A stretch of 64,000 nucleotides of DNA from Gliomastix tumulicola. Its lineage: Eukaryota > Ascomycota > Sordariomycetes > Hypocreales > Bionectriaceae. The stretch lies in NCBI GenBank assembly GCA_001599755.1, contig BCHX01000005.1:4026409-4090408 (forward strand), read 5' to 3'. The notes beneath the pieces are model-generated. The model was given only the letters and a program-made list of their open reading frames with translations. It was not told the DNA's origin and searched no databases. The position numbers and the translations under genes were made by a program. Positions 1-12,800 of the stretch are shown piece after piece; the stretch's first letter is position 1; every line of letters begins with the position of its first letter.

Positions 1-59
1 CACTGCGATAGGGGTTGCGAGCGCGTATTTTTAGGAACAACCACTACTACCTCTATACG

Positions 60-737
60 ATGTCTTCTCTCAACATGTATTGGCTGAAGCTAGATGACCT
101 TCTCGAGGTCTTAAGCCCTCAACTCATCAATGAGCTCCGGACCCATTATCGAGGAAGCGTCACTAGCTTTGAAGATATTAGGCAGTACCTGGTCTCCGGG
201 TCGGGACGTCTTGGCGTCGGTCCCAAGTCCAAGCTGGTCAAGCCCTTGCAGAGCATTCGAGGCTGCATTGATGCATACCTCTCGGTGATGTACAGCAAGG
301 AGACGGAAGTCGACCGGGACCTGGAGGCGGCCAAGATGCTCACCGGCATCCTGGTCCGTAAGCCCTCACAGTTCACCGACGACGTTCTGCGCGCCAAGGG
401 GATCCAAGTCAGCAATGGCTTTATCGACCTGGACACAGTCCTCCGCGTCGCGTTCGTATCGATGACTGGCCAGCAGCCGGACCAGCCCCAGAAGCTCGAC
501 GAGCTTAGGGAGTACGCGCTCAGCGACAAGAGGAGCCAGGTGCGCAGGCGCCATGAGCCAGTACTCTTTCAGGTTGGTCGACTGGGCGATGCGATCACGC
601 TCTTTGCGGACAGCGTCCTGGCTGGTAAGAGCCTCGATGAGAGGCTCGAAGCCGCGCAGGAGATGGTCCTGGGGATTCACATTCCCAAGCCGAACTTCAC
701 TCCTCGGACGGCTTCATCGCATATTCGGTTCCAGTGA
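60..737 (+). CDS. Unknown 225-aa protein, member of a small local repeat family
   Basis: An uninterrupted frame from ATG at 60; a stop at 9-11 closes the frame upstream, so this is the first ATG. The product is hydrophilic and mostly helical, without signal peptide or membrane segment. I do not recognise the family. Two degraded pieces of a second copy lie on the same strand at 12,497-12,800 (matching residues of about 17-115 here) and 24,190-24,520 (about residues 105-200). Shared landmarks are KLVKPLQS.R.CIDAYL..MYS in the first piece and the DNA encoding VRRR.EPVL..VGRLGDAITLF in the second. Only this copy is open throughout, so it may be functional or simply the youngest copy. An intron or longer 5' part cannot be excluded because the window starts just upstream. 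Confidence 0.5.
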   Translation: MSSLNMYWLKLDDLLEVLSPQLINELRTHYRGSVTSFEDIRQYLVSGSGRLGVGPKSKLVKPLQSIRGCIDAYLSVMYSKETEVDRDLEAAKMLTGILVRKPSQFTDDVLRAKGIQVSNGFIDLDTVLRVAFVSMTGQQPDQPQKLDELREYALSDKRSQVRRRHEPVLFQVGRLGDAITLFADSVLAGKSLDERLEAAQEMVLGIHIPKPNFTPRTASSHIRFQ

Positions 738-1300
738 AAGTGTCGAACGCCGCTGTGATGACGCCGACATTCCGCATGCAAGCACCGCCGCATATACATT
801 ATCATACGCCGTGAAGTTCTTATACATTAGCCCGTGACTAGGTGATAGATCATCACCGAGTAGAGTTCAAACCACCTTCAGTAGATACGTCACATTCCTT
901 ACCGTACTTAAGATTTAATGTCACCATTCTTTCCATTTGATAGAATTCCTCCTTTTCTTTCTCATTCAAAATAATCATCTGGGAGACTCGCTCGCGAAGT
1001 GCGATCTTCTCCCTACCATGCGAGGAACCCCAATCAATCAATCCCTCGACAACGCCATCGGATGACTGCCATGCGCGACCCAATGGGGGCACAGGGCAGG
1101 ATTCCATATGTGATCGACCTGCATCCGACCTTGCGTGATTGGCACGCCAAACTTCACGCCATGAATCCCCATACCCCAGAGTCTAGATGAGCGGTCCTTT
1201 TGAAGCCGCAGCCTGGCCAGGGGAAATGGTATAAGACGTGATCAAGGTCCCGAGGCGGCTCGTAAGTCCAATCTAGGGACATATTGCATGATCTTCAACA
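738..1300. other. Gap without a recognisable gene
   Basis: No coherent gene seen. It may hold unrecognisable 5' remains of the GH43 relic that follows, since a GH43 enzyme would need several hundred bases upstream of the conserved block at 1301, but stops occur in all frames and I could not place the catalytic N-terminal motifs. Confidence 0.4.
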
Positions 1301-1680
1301 GCGGCTGTCGCCCATGAGATTGATACTGAGGCGGGTGCGGCAGGAGAGCCGACGAGGGTGTGGAATGGGACGGGAAATCGCGATCCTGAGGGGCCTCATA
1401 TCCTCCATAAGGATGGTTATTACTACCTCCTCATCGGGGAGGGCACGGAGACGAACCACTCGGCGGTGATTACCAAAGCTGATGGTGTGCTTGGTCCGTA
1501 TCACAGTACGTAACAAGGTGCTGTACATTGAAAGAATCCATCTGACGCATCCTCATTAGGGACTATTCTCGGTGTCTACGCGACGAGCAATGGCGGTGAA
1601 GGAAAGGCGCCGGCGTATTTCAGTCGATGGAGGTACACGCCGATTGCGCAGAAGATGGGGGCACGCAGACATTATCTTGG
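1301..1680 (+). pseudogene. GH43 glycoside hydrolase relic (beta-xylosidase/arabinofuranosidase type)
   Basis: The frame starting at 1301 reads AHEIDTEAG, then RVWNGTGNRDPEGPH, KDGYYYLLIGEGT and HSAVITKADGVLGPY. This is the typical middle block of five-bladed GH43 beta-xylosidases and arabinofuranosidases, where the E of EGPH is the general acid and the xxGPYE strand follows. A plausible intron (GTACGT at 1506 to TAG at 1559, with a CTGAC branch site) follows at the expected place. After it, in another frame, VHADCAEDGGT (1633-1665) resembles the GHADLVED motif of the next blade. The N-terminal catalytic part and C-terminus were not found and the frame is broken, so this is a gene remnant. 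Family assignment is fairly sure, subfamily and substrate are not. Confidence 0.7.
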
Positions 1681-1767
1681 CACCGTAAGGAAAGATTGTC
1701 TATTTAAAGTGCAGAAAGATCAAGATTGAAATTCATGTGGAAGTTGTCGCTTGCAGGTAACGCTCAT

Positions 1768-3156
1768 TCAAAGATCATCGTCATCCACGCTTTCCCACGG
1801 CAATGGAATATGGACATTGTCCTCATGAGCCGCAACCTCTGGGTGGGAGTCTTCCAGCATCATCGGCGGCGGCTGCTGCTGAGGCTGGGGGATTCTGAGT
1901 CGTGGCGTCATGCAGTGGCAGTCATTCTCCTGCTCCTCCACGTTGTCCGCGCTGCTCTCGTCATCCGGATGACGGTCACGGCTCTCCCCTTCCATCACCA
2001 CCCGAGGGAGCTGCGTCCACATCGGGGCGACCGTCTGCATGGTCTTGGGGTAAGCACTCGACTGCCCGGGCTCCTCCGGCGGCTCGAGGCCAGGAAGCTC
2101 GAGCTGCAGCCTGCACTCGCACAGGAGCCTCGTCCTCGAGTTAATCCTCGCGACCTTGCTGATCCGCGCCAGCTCGTTGGCGCTCATATCCTCCTCGGCC
2201 CTGAATCTGACCGCGTACACGACGTACTCCATCACCCTCGGCGCGACCTCCTCCCGCTTCCACCGCCTCCCGTTCCATGCGCTGGTGCCCCTCCAGCGGC
2301 TCTCCTCCACGCGGTCAGGGAACATCCTCTGATAGTCCCGCCGGACCAGGAACCACTTCTCCAGCATCTGCGCCGCCAAATCCCTCGCCTGGTCGGCCTT
2401 GCGCGCCGACGTCTCCAGCTCAATGTACACCTCCTTTACGCTGGCGGGCAGGCGCTCCCCAAGGCTCACAGCCCACGACCCGACAAGCCGCAGCGGCTCG
2501 TCCTTCTGCCAGCCCATCCAGTCGGTGTGGCGCAGAGTCAGCGTGAACCGCCGCGGGTTCATCGGCTTCATCCGCCACAGCGTCTGGAGAAACGTCAGCA
2601 GCTCGAGATACTGCACGCGCACAAAGAACCGCAGCCCGCCGACCAGCCCGCCCCGCGGCAGCTTCCTGTCGTGAGCTTGGGGCCCGTCCGTCTTGGGCTG
2701 CTTCCGGCCCGGCGGCGTGTGCTTGGCGGACGCGACCCATTCCGCGTGCTCGTGGCAGCTCGCGGGCATGAACCAGGCCTCCTGGAGGGCGGCGCGGCAC
2801 GTCTCGAGGAGGGCCGTGTGCGTGCGCAGCGGCGCCGTGAAGCCGGGCCGCGTGTAGGGCGCCGCGGTGCGGTAGCGCTTGGAGGGGTCCGTGGTGTCGG
2901 CGGTGTTGGCGAGGGTGAAGGTCCAGATGCGGGCGCGGACCTCTGGCGGGATGCGCTGGAAGAGCGGCGAGTCGAGCTGGGGGTTGGCCTCGATCTCGAG
3001 GATGGGCTGGAGGGGCCCGGGGTCCGTGAGTGGTGCGTTTGATGTCAGGCCCATGATGTACGTCCAGACCGGCGGTCTGATGGTGATGGTGTTGATGAAG
3101 GAGAGCTGACCTGGACGGGGGGCCTCGATGGTAGATGATGGAAGAATGCGACCCAT
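1768..3156 (-). CDS. 2EXR/F-box-like domain protein (hypothetical, 462 aa)
   Basis: A single exon from ATG at 3156 to the stop at 1768. Around residues 63-80 it has SPLFQRIPPEVRARIWTF, the hallmark of the large fungal 2EXR/DUF7730-like family (S.lF.rLPpEiR..Iw.fal), an F-box-like helical module often predicted to mediate protein interaction. The middle (about 85-330) has the family-typical pattern of strands and helices ending in conserved W/Y/R residues. The C-terminal 90 residues are acidic and Q/P-rich and probably disordered. Codon use is GC-rich and even along the frame, and the opposite strand also has a 438-codon open frame that I take as a shadow. No partner gene is evident; neighbours are debris. 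Molecular function is unknown. Confidence 0.75.
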   Translation of the reverse strand: MGRILPSSTIEAPRPGQLSFINTITIRPPVWTYIMGLTSNAPLTDPGPLQPILEIEANPQLDSPLFQRIPPEVRARIWTFTLANTADTTDPSKRYRTAAPYTRPGFTAPLRTHTALLETCRAALQEAWFMPASCHEHAEWVASAKHTPPGRKQPKTDGPQAHDRKLPRGGLVGGLRFFVRVQYLELLTFLQTLWRMKPMNPRRFTLTLRHTDWMGWQKDEPLRLVGSWAVSLGERLPASVKEVYIELETSARKADQARDLAAQMLEKWFLVRRDYQRMFPDRVEESRWRGTSAWNGRRWKREEVAPRVMEYVVYAVRFRAEEDMSANELARISKVARINSRTRLLCECRLQLELPGLEPPEEPGQSSAYPKTMQTVAPMWTQLPRVVMEGESRDRHPDDESSADNVEEQENDCHCMTPRLRIPQPQQQPPPMMLEDSHPEVAAHEDNVHIPLPWESVDDDDL

Positions 3157-4918
3157 TTTTAGCTGTCTCGGGCCTACCCAATGGTGATTCAGGCAATATT
3201 TCAGGCATCAGTGAGGCGCAGGATCCAACACCTCCTCCCCCTGAGTCTCATCCAATCCAGTGCCAGTGACAAGTCTGCGCCTCACGCCACCAGTTTCAGT
3301 GTGGCTGGTGGCTACCCTATAGTCGCTTGCTTCCCCAAGAGCGCCGCCACCAATTGTTCTCTCACGGCCTTGTTCACGTCATCATCAATAAAGAGAGTAG
3401 AGGATATTGTTATTACATGTTCTATTATGTGTTCACGCACAGAACTAAGCTACAAGGTCAGGCTGTTCGTCAGAGGAATTGGTCTTCTCATATTTGAACG
3501 TGCACAAGCCATTATACCATACAAGATCAATGATGACCGTTATCCAAGGACACAAGAATGAGTTTCCATTGCAGAGGTCTAATCTCCTATCACCGATCAA
3601 AAGTACACACTTTCCCTGGACACAGCCAAGTGTCTTCTCTGCATCCTTTGCGGCTGGCAGCTCCTTTCGGCGCTCTCAGCTCCCCCCAACCCCTTCGGCA
3701 TCCAGAAGTTGGCCCGTCCTGTTGCAATCGTGACGTACGCAACAAATTCTTCCGCCTGACTGCCTTCCCGATCGATGACTCATAGAAATACTGCCAAAAT
3801 CACGGCGAGGTGCAGCGGTGAAACCCCGTGATAACCCCACAGCCTCGCTGTCCCGACGGCATCGTATCTGTCGTCCGCCCTCGTTTGCTGGCCGCGTCAG
3901 CTCCTGATGCTCGCAGCCGACGGAACAGCTCATCTCCGCGGGAAACCTGAGACTTGCTAATGCGTCTTCCCGTCGAGTGAAAATTTTTCGTTGGCTGCCT
4001 GATGTCCACTTCTCGACGGGTAGCCGCGTCTGTGGCGCTCGTGCAACGTCGCGGCAACGGGCAACGCTGGCAGCGCTCCGAAAATGGCGCCGCGATGCAC
4101 GGGACGTTATCAGAGAGCTTACGTGGACGGTGGTACAGAGCTGCCTGCTGTCACGGGACACGTATTGTTGGGGGCGATGGGAATCCTCCTGCAGCTCTCC
4201 GCGCGTGCGATGGATGAGAGGCCGCCCGCGATGACGGAATATGTTCGTGGAAAGAAATCATTGGATCGATCGCGAGATTGTGGATTTTGCGAGCACATCG
4301 ACGGCATGAAGGGGGAGTATTGCTGGTGAATTTGTGCAGCATGCGCTGTCAGTCTGCTAGAGCTGTGTAAACGGGAAGCGTTTGGTAACGTTTCGGACAC
4401 TTGCGAGAGGAAAGGGGGAGGTGAACAAACGCAACTTACCCTGTTCTACCAAGGAATTTACAGTGATTCTTTGAGACAGTTGGTAGAATCGTGGAATTGG
4501 GGGGTTGTTGCTATTGTGGTGCCTGCCCTGCCAGCTCGGAGGAAGGCTGGTGAGTGGCCTTTCAAGGTGTGCATAAAAATAATGCACGGCGTTACTTCTC
4601 CCAGCATCCAGTAACAGCATTACATCATCCGCGGGAGGCTACGGCAGGAAATTCCAATTTCCGTGTCCGCATCCGCTGCACCATCCCAACCGACGGGACA
4701 CAGGATAACGCCACAGTGTACATGTCCTTGCACCAGCACATCCGCAAATGAACAGGTATCTGGCTCACCGCTCTGCAAATTCTCAGAGACAGCACACGTC
4801 ACCTCCTCTTGTGCTCCCGGACTCTTCGAAGTGTCCGATGAAGGCCTGAAGTCCAAGGCAGAAACTGGGTGATGGGTGCTCGCCTTTCGTCCATAAGATT
4901 CCCTCGGTCCCCCTCGAC
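3157..4918. other. Gene-free stretch
   Basis: Only short overlapping frames on both strands; no conserved motif, intron-joined model or repeat could be recognised. Part of it is the 5' flank of the 2EXR-like gene. Confidence 0.5.
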
Positions 4919-7900
4919 TTGATGATGTTGAAACTTCCTCCTTCATCCGCACTCGCAGCTTTTTGCTCTGTGGCTACACTGCGTGAGGAACATGTCTTCG
5001 ACTACTGGGCTTCGCTCCCCATTCAGGGTCCGACCTTGGGTGTCTTCTTCGTCTGCTTGCTCATCGTCACCTTGCTTGGTCTTTACGCCGGCCATTCTTG
5101 CCATCCTCCTTTCTTCCTGACCATTTCGTCTCTCACCATGCCGACTACACCATTGTCGGCAACTGTGATGCGTTCAACTCTGTGCCTCAACGTTTTTGTG
5201 CTGTGGCTTAGCTTCTTTGGGATTGCCTCTGCGTCTTGACGAAGTCCCATGTATGCACGGATGTGGCACTGTGAAGAGCACTGCGTACCTGAACTACCAG
5301 CACTCCATCACATCGTCACCGGAGCATGCTTTCACGCCCTACTTCGAGTGAGTTGAGCCGCACGGCGGCGTCTGTGCCGCATGAATCCAGAGTGGCTATG
5401 CTGACCAGTGTTCCTTGCCCGGACATACAAAGTACCGCCTTCCGGGTCGCGGCTCTCCCTTGCTTCTCTCAGCCTTCACCTGTCGGCATGTCGTTCGCCT
5501 TTGAGAGTAAGTTAACTTCTTCTTCTGTCCATTCCCTGCCTGGTCTTGGAATCATCTCCTGACGGGCTATGCTCTGTCTCCCCGTCCTCCATGCCCGCAT
5601 CCTCGTTGTCGTCCTGCTACGATCTTGCCTCTGGCGTACCTCCTGAGCGTTCTTATGGCACGATGGTGTGGCATCATTTGACCCCCCCTTCCCATACGTT
5701 CCTGTCGTATTCTAACAGTCTCCTGCTAGCGAGCCATGCGTGCTGTCGACGACCACCATGGTTTTATTCGGACTAGAGCAAAAACCCACGGGTTTCTGGC
5801 CCGGACTCCCGCGGGTCTTGGCTTGATCCGGCGACAGCTGTGCGCTCCCCTCCGACCCAACCGTACCAGACGTTTGAGCCTCTGAGGGAGCCGATACCTG
5901 GGCAGTCATTCGTCCAGCTGCCACGGCTCCCTTCAACCACCCGTGTGGGTTGTGCTGTCGCCTCTCCACGCGCGCCTTCTCGAATGGCTACGTAGGGTCC
6001 CTTTCTCTCGCTCACGTTGTCAAGGCAGTTTGACCCAGCACCATTACGGTACGTCGCCTCGTTCTCCTCCACGTTCATTCGTGGTCCTTCAGCATCATGA
6101 ATGCCTCTTGTTCTCACGTTCATCGCTGACTCATGTCGTGCCTAGACGCTGGACAAACGTACCGCGCTGCTCTCATGAAGCCGCACTGGTATTTTCCAGC
6201 ACCATGGGAGTTCTTCGAGGCTATCTGTGAGTCGCCTCAGCTTGCTCCAGCGTATCCCCGGCAGTCGCTGCTCGATGAAAAACATCCGGCCTCGATTTCT
6301 GCGCCACGGTCCGGCTGCACCATGGCTTCAAGCATCTATCAGGAATGTCCTGGAAGACTACGGCATGAGATGCTAGTGTCATGGATCTCTTTGCAGACAG
6401 ACTGCCCTCGTTGCGATGAAATGAGTCAAAGCTCGGGAGCAGATGTCTTCGTTCGGGGCGGCGGAAACCATCCGCAGGGTCACTTCTGTCCGGCTGGACG
6501 CTTTGATGATCCTGGTTCATGCCTTGGACCGGCCAAGTCACGGAGGAGCACGAAAACGGCATACATCCGATGCCACCACATCTCGCGTTGGTTGTGTCAT
6601 CTTTCCACGGTGTGTATTTCATTTCTCAGCTTTCGATCGTCTGCCTACCCAGGCTCCTGCTGCCCATCCCTTGTCCTTTGGTCTGCTGCTGTCAGGGCAA
6701 CCCCCCTGTGGAGACGGGAGTCTCTCTTGGACCGAGGTGAAGGCATTGTCATTGTCCTGCCGCCTTCCGCCTTCTCGTCCACTGGAACTCTCTCGCCCAA
6801 TTCCCCGAGGTACTTGTCCTGTCCGGCTGCAGCGTCGCTACACCTTCCGGCACAGACTCTCCTTTTCCTCACGTGGCTTCGCCTCGTCATGTTGATCAGA
6901 CCCTAACTGCGCGTGGGTTCTTGCCGCATTTGATGGCACGAAGAGACTCTGTGACAAACAAGCAAGATGTACGGGGCGATGCGGTGCACCTTCACACGAT
7001 CAGATCAAGACGACGACTGCGCAAGGGAGGTTCGATGACGGCGGCTGGGATGTCAGAGCTTTCTCTGCCCCTCATGATCTGTGGGCAATGTCCGTGGGCC
7101 GACGACAACGATCTAGTCAGCTTCCTGGTCTTGGACCGCATGGAGACGCCTTGTACTCTCCTCCTGTCGCAATAGGCCTCTGTCCACCATCACATTGGTT
7201 CGTCCACCCTTCATATCCCCAACTGCCTAGTCTGTATTCCGGCTGACCATTCTAATACGTCTGCCAGAAACCACCTGCCTCGAAGGACCATTCATGCATA
7301 CGGATCTTGTGTTCCAGAGTACCAGAAGGTGGCGAAGGGAGAGAAGGAGTGGAAGGAGGAGAAACGAGCCTGGTCGGCTTGACGTTCTTGGCTTGGAATC
7401 AGCTTCGGACGGGATCTTGCATCACCTCACCCGACCCATGTCACCCCATAAGCGACGGACTGATACCTCCGCCCAAGTCAAACGGCCATCCACGACGAGT
7501 ATATGCACGCCGCGAAGATCAGCCTCCTGGAACGCGTCGACCTACAAGTTCAGGCGTGCCCATTTTGTGGAATACCCCGATGAATGGCCTGGACGATGTT
7601 GGTTGCAATGGCCCAAAGGTCTAGATGCCAGACGGTATGTTCTTCACCTCGCCAATGGACTTTGTGCGACACGTGCTAATAAATGCGGAAATAGGCCGCC
7701 CACTGGGCAAAAATTATGTGCGCCGTCTCATGACCACTGGTCGGGGGCTGGCCAGGACAAGGAGATATCCCTCTGCAACAAGCTGGACGAAGAGCAACTG
7801 TGTCCTGGGTCGAATCGCTGTTTGACGGGGGAATCGTCCACTTCGCTACCTTGAAGACGGCGGACCCGACGACTCTATGGCACGCAGTGTCAAGGGATGG

Positions 7901-10900
7901 GTGGCCCTGACTCTTGAATACGTCGCCGGAGACAATGGCCAAAACAATGCGCTGCTTCTTTCGACCCTTTGCAACAAGATGTTCTCTTTCCACCCCGATC
8001 TCCGGAAGCTCGCCGACGTTTAGATGACCAATACGTCCGCTCGCTGCCTGCCTCGGCTGCATCATGCCGTCAAGTGGCCACTGAGCACACGAAAGAACCA
8101 CGAGCCGAAATTGATCAGCATGGGACCGTTTTGGTTCGTTTGTCTCTCGTCCTCGTTGTTCCCCTGGGAGCCTCGGATCTCTACGTCACCCCGTGTCATC
8201 GCATGCCCGTCGCGTTGCGCTGCCGCAACCGCTGGCCCCCCTGCCGACTGCCGATCAGACTACGGCTAAAGACACCATCATCTCTCTTGGCTGGATCAGC
8301 CAGACCAGCCGTTATCGAAGCCTGCAGCTGTTTTTGCTCGACGACACTAGTCACCTTGGTGACGCCAATCGAGGAAGTTTTCGAAGCCGTCAGTGTCTTC
8401 ACTGGCGCCACGGAGGTCCGAGTAGCCGAGAGATGGGCAGCAGGCGAACGGACCAGTACCTTTTTGGATATCGCCAATGCTTATGAGCCCCAGCCATATT
8501 CATAGGACACCTACGCTAGGGGATGCGACAAGTAGCAACTGTACATGCCAGGCGGTCGCTGGGGTTCTGTTTACGCCGTGTCCCTTGCTCAGAGAGACGT
8601 CTTCTCTTCTACGACGCAGACGTCTGGGCGTACATCGAGGCAGCGCAGCACCAGCGGCGTCCACCGGATGCTCAAGCCCTGTGTTTGAGGCCCTTGACGT
8701 TTGCTGCCGCACTGTGGTCGTTCAACGCCACACAGGACACTCATAATTGTGAGGCGGGAGAAAGGCCTTCGCCCGCGACTCATGAATTGAACTCTATCAA
8801 TTACGTCTCGCTAGGCCTTGGTTCAGTCTCACGTAACAGGGTTCCTGCAGCAGGCCCGGAGTCCAGCCACTAATCGATAACATGGAGGTTCTCTGTGCCG
8901 CCGTGCGCAGTAGGGCAGCTTCCACGCTTCAACTCCCGGGCGATGAACGAGCACGAAAACCTCAGGACGCGCGTTCTCCCGCCTGATTCCGCCGATATTA
9001 GCTGTGAGGCTCATATATCATCCCTCATGTATCGCCCCCCCTTGGCCACGGATAGCAGAAGCCAGTTTCCCCCGCGACGAACCCTATACGCCAGCGCAAC
9101 TCTGTGCATGCCAGTACCGCCACATAGCTCTGGCTGCTGGGACTCCTCTTGGCGTATGACCTGGATGACATCGGGGACAGCGAGGATGTCCGTATCAGGC
9201 GTTGGTGTGGAGGTCGTGCCTAGAGCAACTGCTGATACTCCTTTTGGCACTGGTTGGCAGCGGCCATGCGGCGACACTATTCAAGATCTATTGCGGCTAC
9301 AACCTTGACGACGATACCAGTGCGGCGGATGTACGCCTGCCTGAGCGAATACGACGAGGAAGGGTTTCCCCCTCATCTCAGTTGAGAGAGCAGAATTGCA
9401 GGTGGACTCTGCCAGTTCACACACTTTCTCCTGGGGTGAGCTCACCAAGGAACGACAAAGGCTGGGACACGAGGCCCGATCTGACCCAGCTTTACACCGA
9501 TGATGCTGAACAGGCATTCCACGCAATTTCTGCACTGGAACCTCATCCTTTCCCGACTGCTTCCGCGCGCTTTCAATCCCCAGGTTTCCAGCTCGCGTCG
9601 ATTACTTCCGAGGCAGGGAACCTCCACTCAGTCCATGCTTAAGAAGCACGACTCATAGTTCCTGTGCGAGTTACCCAGTTGTCAACCGCCCGCCAGCCGT
9701 CCACCAGGATCCGAACCATTACGTTCCAACTGAGAGAGAAGCTTGTCGATCTTCACGAGCAGCAGGAAGCGGTACCGAGCTTCAGCGTCCGATCCGTCTC
9801 ACTCGTGTTGACTCCACACGGCCCTCGTCTACCATGGAGGCCTGTCGAATCATTTTGGCTTCTCCTCTACAGCGCTCATCGGTTCAAGAACCCGTGGAAC
9901 AGAGACTGTATCACATATCGGCACAGTTCTGTCACACTCGACCGAGATTTCCGTCTCCTGTCCGGTCCTCACAAGGTCCCAGCGAGGGCCATCGCCTTCT
10001 GCATAGCTGCCATGGGCATGTCGGCGTCACAACTGGACGCTGAGGCACAGCAACGGCACTAGTATTCCCACCCTGCTCGACACTTGATCGAGGCGTCTAT
10101 GTCGACTATTCGTTGCATCATGCTCGCTGGGTACATCAGTTAGGTCCGGCTTATTTGGCAAAGACATCGAAGTCCTCCACGGAGGCGAGTCGTCAAGAAC
10201 GCATACTCGACTTGCCCACCATGGCCTATGTCTTCGTCGCGCCGCGTGTCACTGGGTTTTCTTGCGTCCTTCGTTCACAGAGCGAGGAGTCTTGGATGGC
10301 ATGACATTCTGTGTCCAAAGTCTCGCGTCACCGACGCCGCATCATCGATGGAGCCTGCATCCGCCGTTTTGAAGGGGCAGATTCTCACTTTCCCCCCTTT
10401 GTCCCGGGGTTTGCTTCTGCCAAATATCATTGCTGTTGGTCTGTTGGGTCGGGTCGTGCTACCTTTCAACCGGAAGTTCACACCTACGGTTTCTCAGATC
10501 TCGGGACGGCCTGTCATACACCGCGTGCAGTCAGCAGATCGCGGGAAGAAAATGATGGCGCCTCTCCTTCTGCAGCGGCACGGATGCCCGCCCGATCCCC
10601 AGCTAGAGAAGTGGCGGATGGGCGGTTACGGGGCTTCCCCCGCCAGCGACACAAAACAGCCATGTCATTTGCCTTCTGCAACCGTAGACAATGTCGACAT
10701 GTCTTCCTCCCAGTGCCGGATTCTTGACGCGCCTCCCTCCGACCGCCGGCCGCCCTCTTATAGCCGGGCTGTCATGGTGGAAGATGCATGGCGGCATCGT
10801 TCGTGCGGACGATCTCGGCATCGGAGGGCGACGAGGCTGCGTATGAAGTGCCCTAGCACCGGAGAAGCTTCGACAGAGTCAGCCTGCGTGCATCCACAAC

Positions 10901-12496
10901 ACCAATTCCATAAAATCATGCCATTAATACCTGGGCAGTCCCCCGAGTACCGGTCAACCGGAACGGGTACGACCAAGGACCCTGTGGTCAGTACCTTGGT
11001 CGAGTATGCAAGGTTGCAGGCTGACTGGCGAGTGGTGATCACTGACCGTTCCGCCTCCCGAGCTACCACTTTGGAACTCTCGAAGCGATCAAAATTGCCG
11101 GGTGCTGATTCTCCTCCTTTCCCCAGCGCGAGGCTCCCCGAATTGCCGTTTCATTCGACAGGCCCTATGCCATGGTGTTTGGGGTTGGACTGAGCGGACT
11201 GCAGGTCACAGACTGGCCACTGCGGGAGAGAGACGGTCCACTTCACCGTTGGCGCGATGCAGAGGAACGACCTAATAGGCAAGGTACCTAGAATCAACAA
11301 CTGTCGCCGCTCAGGTGCCAGCCGGGTGCAGACCGTCCTGCCGAAACGAGGTTCAAGACATGGCAGTCGCCACCAGAATGTCATTCTGGAGGGGTCGAAA
11401 GATGTAGACAGTTACGAGCGAAGAGCCCTCAGGTGGTGGATGGGCCTTCGTACTCCTCGACTACGATCAGAGGATCTTGTCAGGGGAACCAGATTTGGGG
11501 GACTACTCGGCCCTACGGTATTCACGGTCGGCTACTAGAACCCACGACGGTGGCTGGTGGCGATGGCGTGCGGTATTCCGAATCCCTGTTTGACAACGCG
11601 GCGCCGAATTTTCTGGATTTTGACGGCGCCCTGACTTTCCTTATCCGTTGCCTCTAAAGCGGTTCTCGGTTTGCGGGCGAATCAAATGCAACCATGTTTT
11701 GGGCAAGCTGGTGTGCGAGAGGATTGCGCCTGAGCTGTACGAGAGAAGCGAAACCACCCACGGCAGCCATTCCACTGGGATATATCATCATGTGCCTGGA
11801 GTATTCTTCACTTCCTCGACGAGTGTATAGCATCCATCCACTCCCGACCTTGGTCTTTTCCTCTCTCTGGAGGACAGGCATCTTGGATCAGCGACTCGCG
11901 GGGGAGTGAGGTCACCTCTCCCTGCAACGATGGATGAGCGCCGCCTGCGCCTGGCCCTCCGCTGCGTGGAACTCGACGATGAGATGATGCTGACCCGCAA
12001 GGAAGGCTTTGCTTGGTCGCATCGAGAAATCCGCTCCACGCCCGCCGACGTCCAGGTCACCTCAGCCATCGCATTATACGGCCAAGCCGGCCTGGAAGAC
12101 CTCTTCTATCTTCTCAATGCGGCTCGTCGTCTGGCGGCCCCCTGTCATCGGACCTGAGGCTCCATGCGCAGCCACACGCGCTCCAAGCCGGGCGTTGACC
12201 GTGTCAGGATCTGGATGGGCGAGACTCACCACGTCGAGACACACGACGCGACAAGCTCCTACTCCGCCACTGTGGTACAGGTTTAGCGGACTTGTCGTCG
12301 CAAGGTCATCGAGCATAGTCCGACCTTGCAGAGGCTCTCGACGGTTTTTGTTGGTACAGGGCCCACGCCATTGGCAGCGTTGAGCAACAGTCTGGAAAGA
12401 GACACCCTGGCAGTCCTATCCTCTAGCACGTGAGCATAGGCTCGAGAGATCGAGGCACATACTGCGTATGTACAGCCTTGTTCACGCCTTTCTGTC
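4919..12496. other. Gene-free stretch with coding-like debris, about 7.6 kb
   Basis: No intact gene recognised. Frames of 60-190 codons are frequent but break every few hundred bases. The longest run, plus strand 10,228-11,193 (321 codons), has no motif I know and a low-complexity-free, random-looking composition. The plus strand is pyrimidine-rich between about 5.0 and 6.9 kb. I could not identify transposase, reverse transcriptase or cargo domains. Most likely a mosaic of decayed genes, but this is inference from the lack of intact frames. Confidence 0.4.
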
Positions 12497-12800
12497 TCCA
12501 ATCGATACCTAGGCCCTCAGCTTATCAATGGTCTAGGTAGTCACTATCGGGGTAGTGCGACTGGCTTCAACAACGCCAGGGCAGTACATGGTGAAGAGGG
12601 CGTCTGAACGCAGGGTCAAGCTAGTCAAACCCCTGCAGAGCATGCGAAGCTGCATTGACGCATACCTCGCGTTGATGTACAGCATGCAGGACCAAGTCGA
12701 CCAAGGCCTAGCATCGGCCAGGATGCTATCCGCCATCCCAGTCCGTAAGCCTCACCTCTGGTCGACGACGTTCTGCTCGGGAAGCCCAGGGGACTCTGAC
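12497..12800 (+). pseudogene. 5' piece of a second copy of the 225-aa gene
   Basis: DNA here aligns with bases of about 108-405 of the intact copy at the left end, roughly four in five bases identical by eye. Translated landmarks are LVKPLQSMRSCIDAYLALMY and ARMLSAIPVRKP. The first part (12,497-12,600) is frameshifted relative to the intact copy. Similarity fades after about 12,800, near the point corresponding to residue 115-125. The matching 3' piece is found 11.4 kb further right on the same strand. Confidence 0.7.

Noticed and set aside
1726..3042. 438-codon plus-strand open frame opposite the 2EXR-like gene
   Set aside because: Arg/Leu/Pro/His-rich with no motif; it mirrors the GC-rich codons of the minus-strand gene, which has a recognisable domain.
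10228..11193. 321-codon open frame in the decayed block
   Set aside because: Longest frame of the area but no domain, no codon bias and no neighbouring exon; probably chance.
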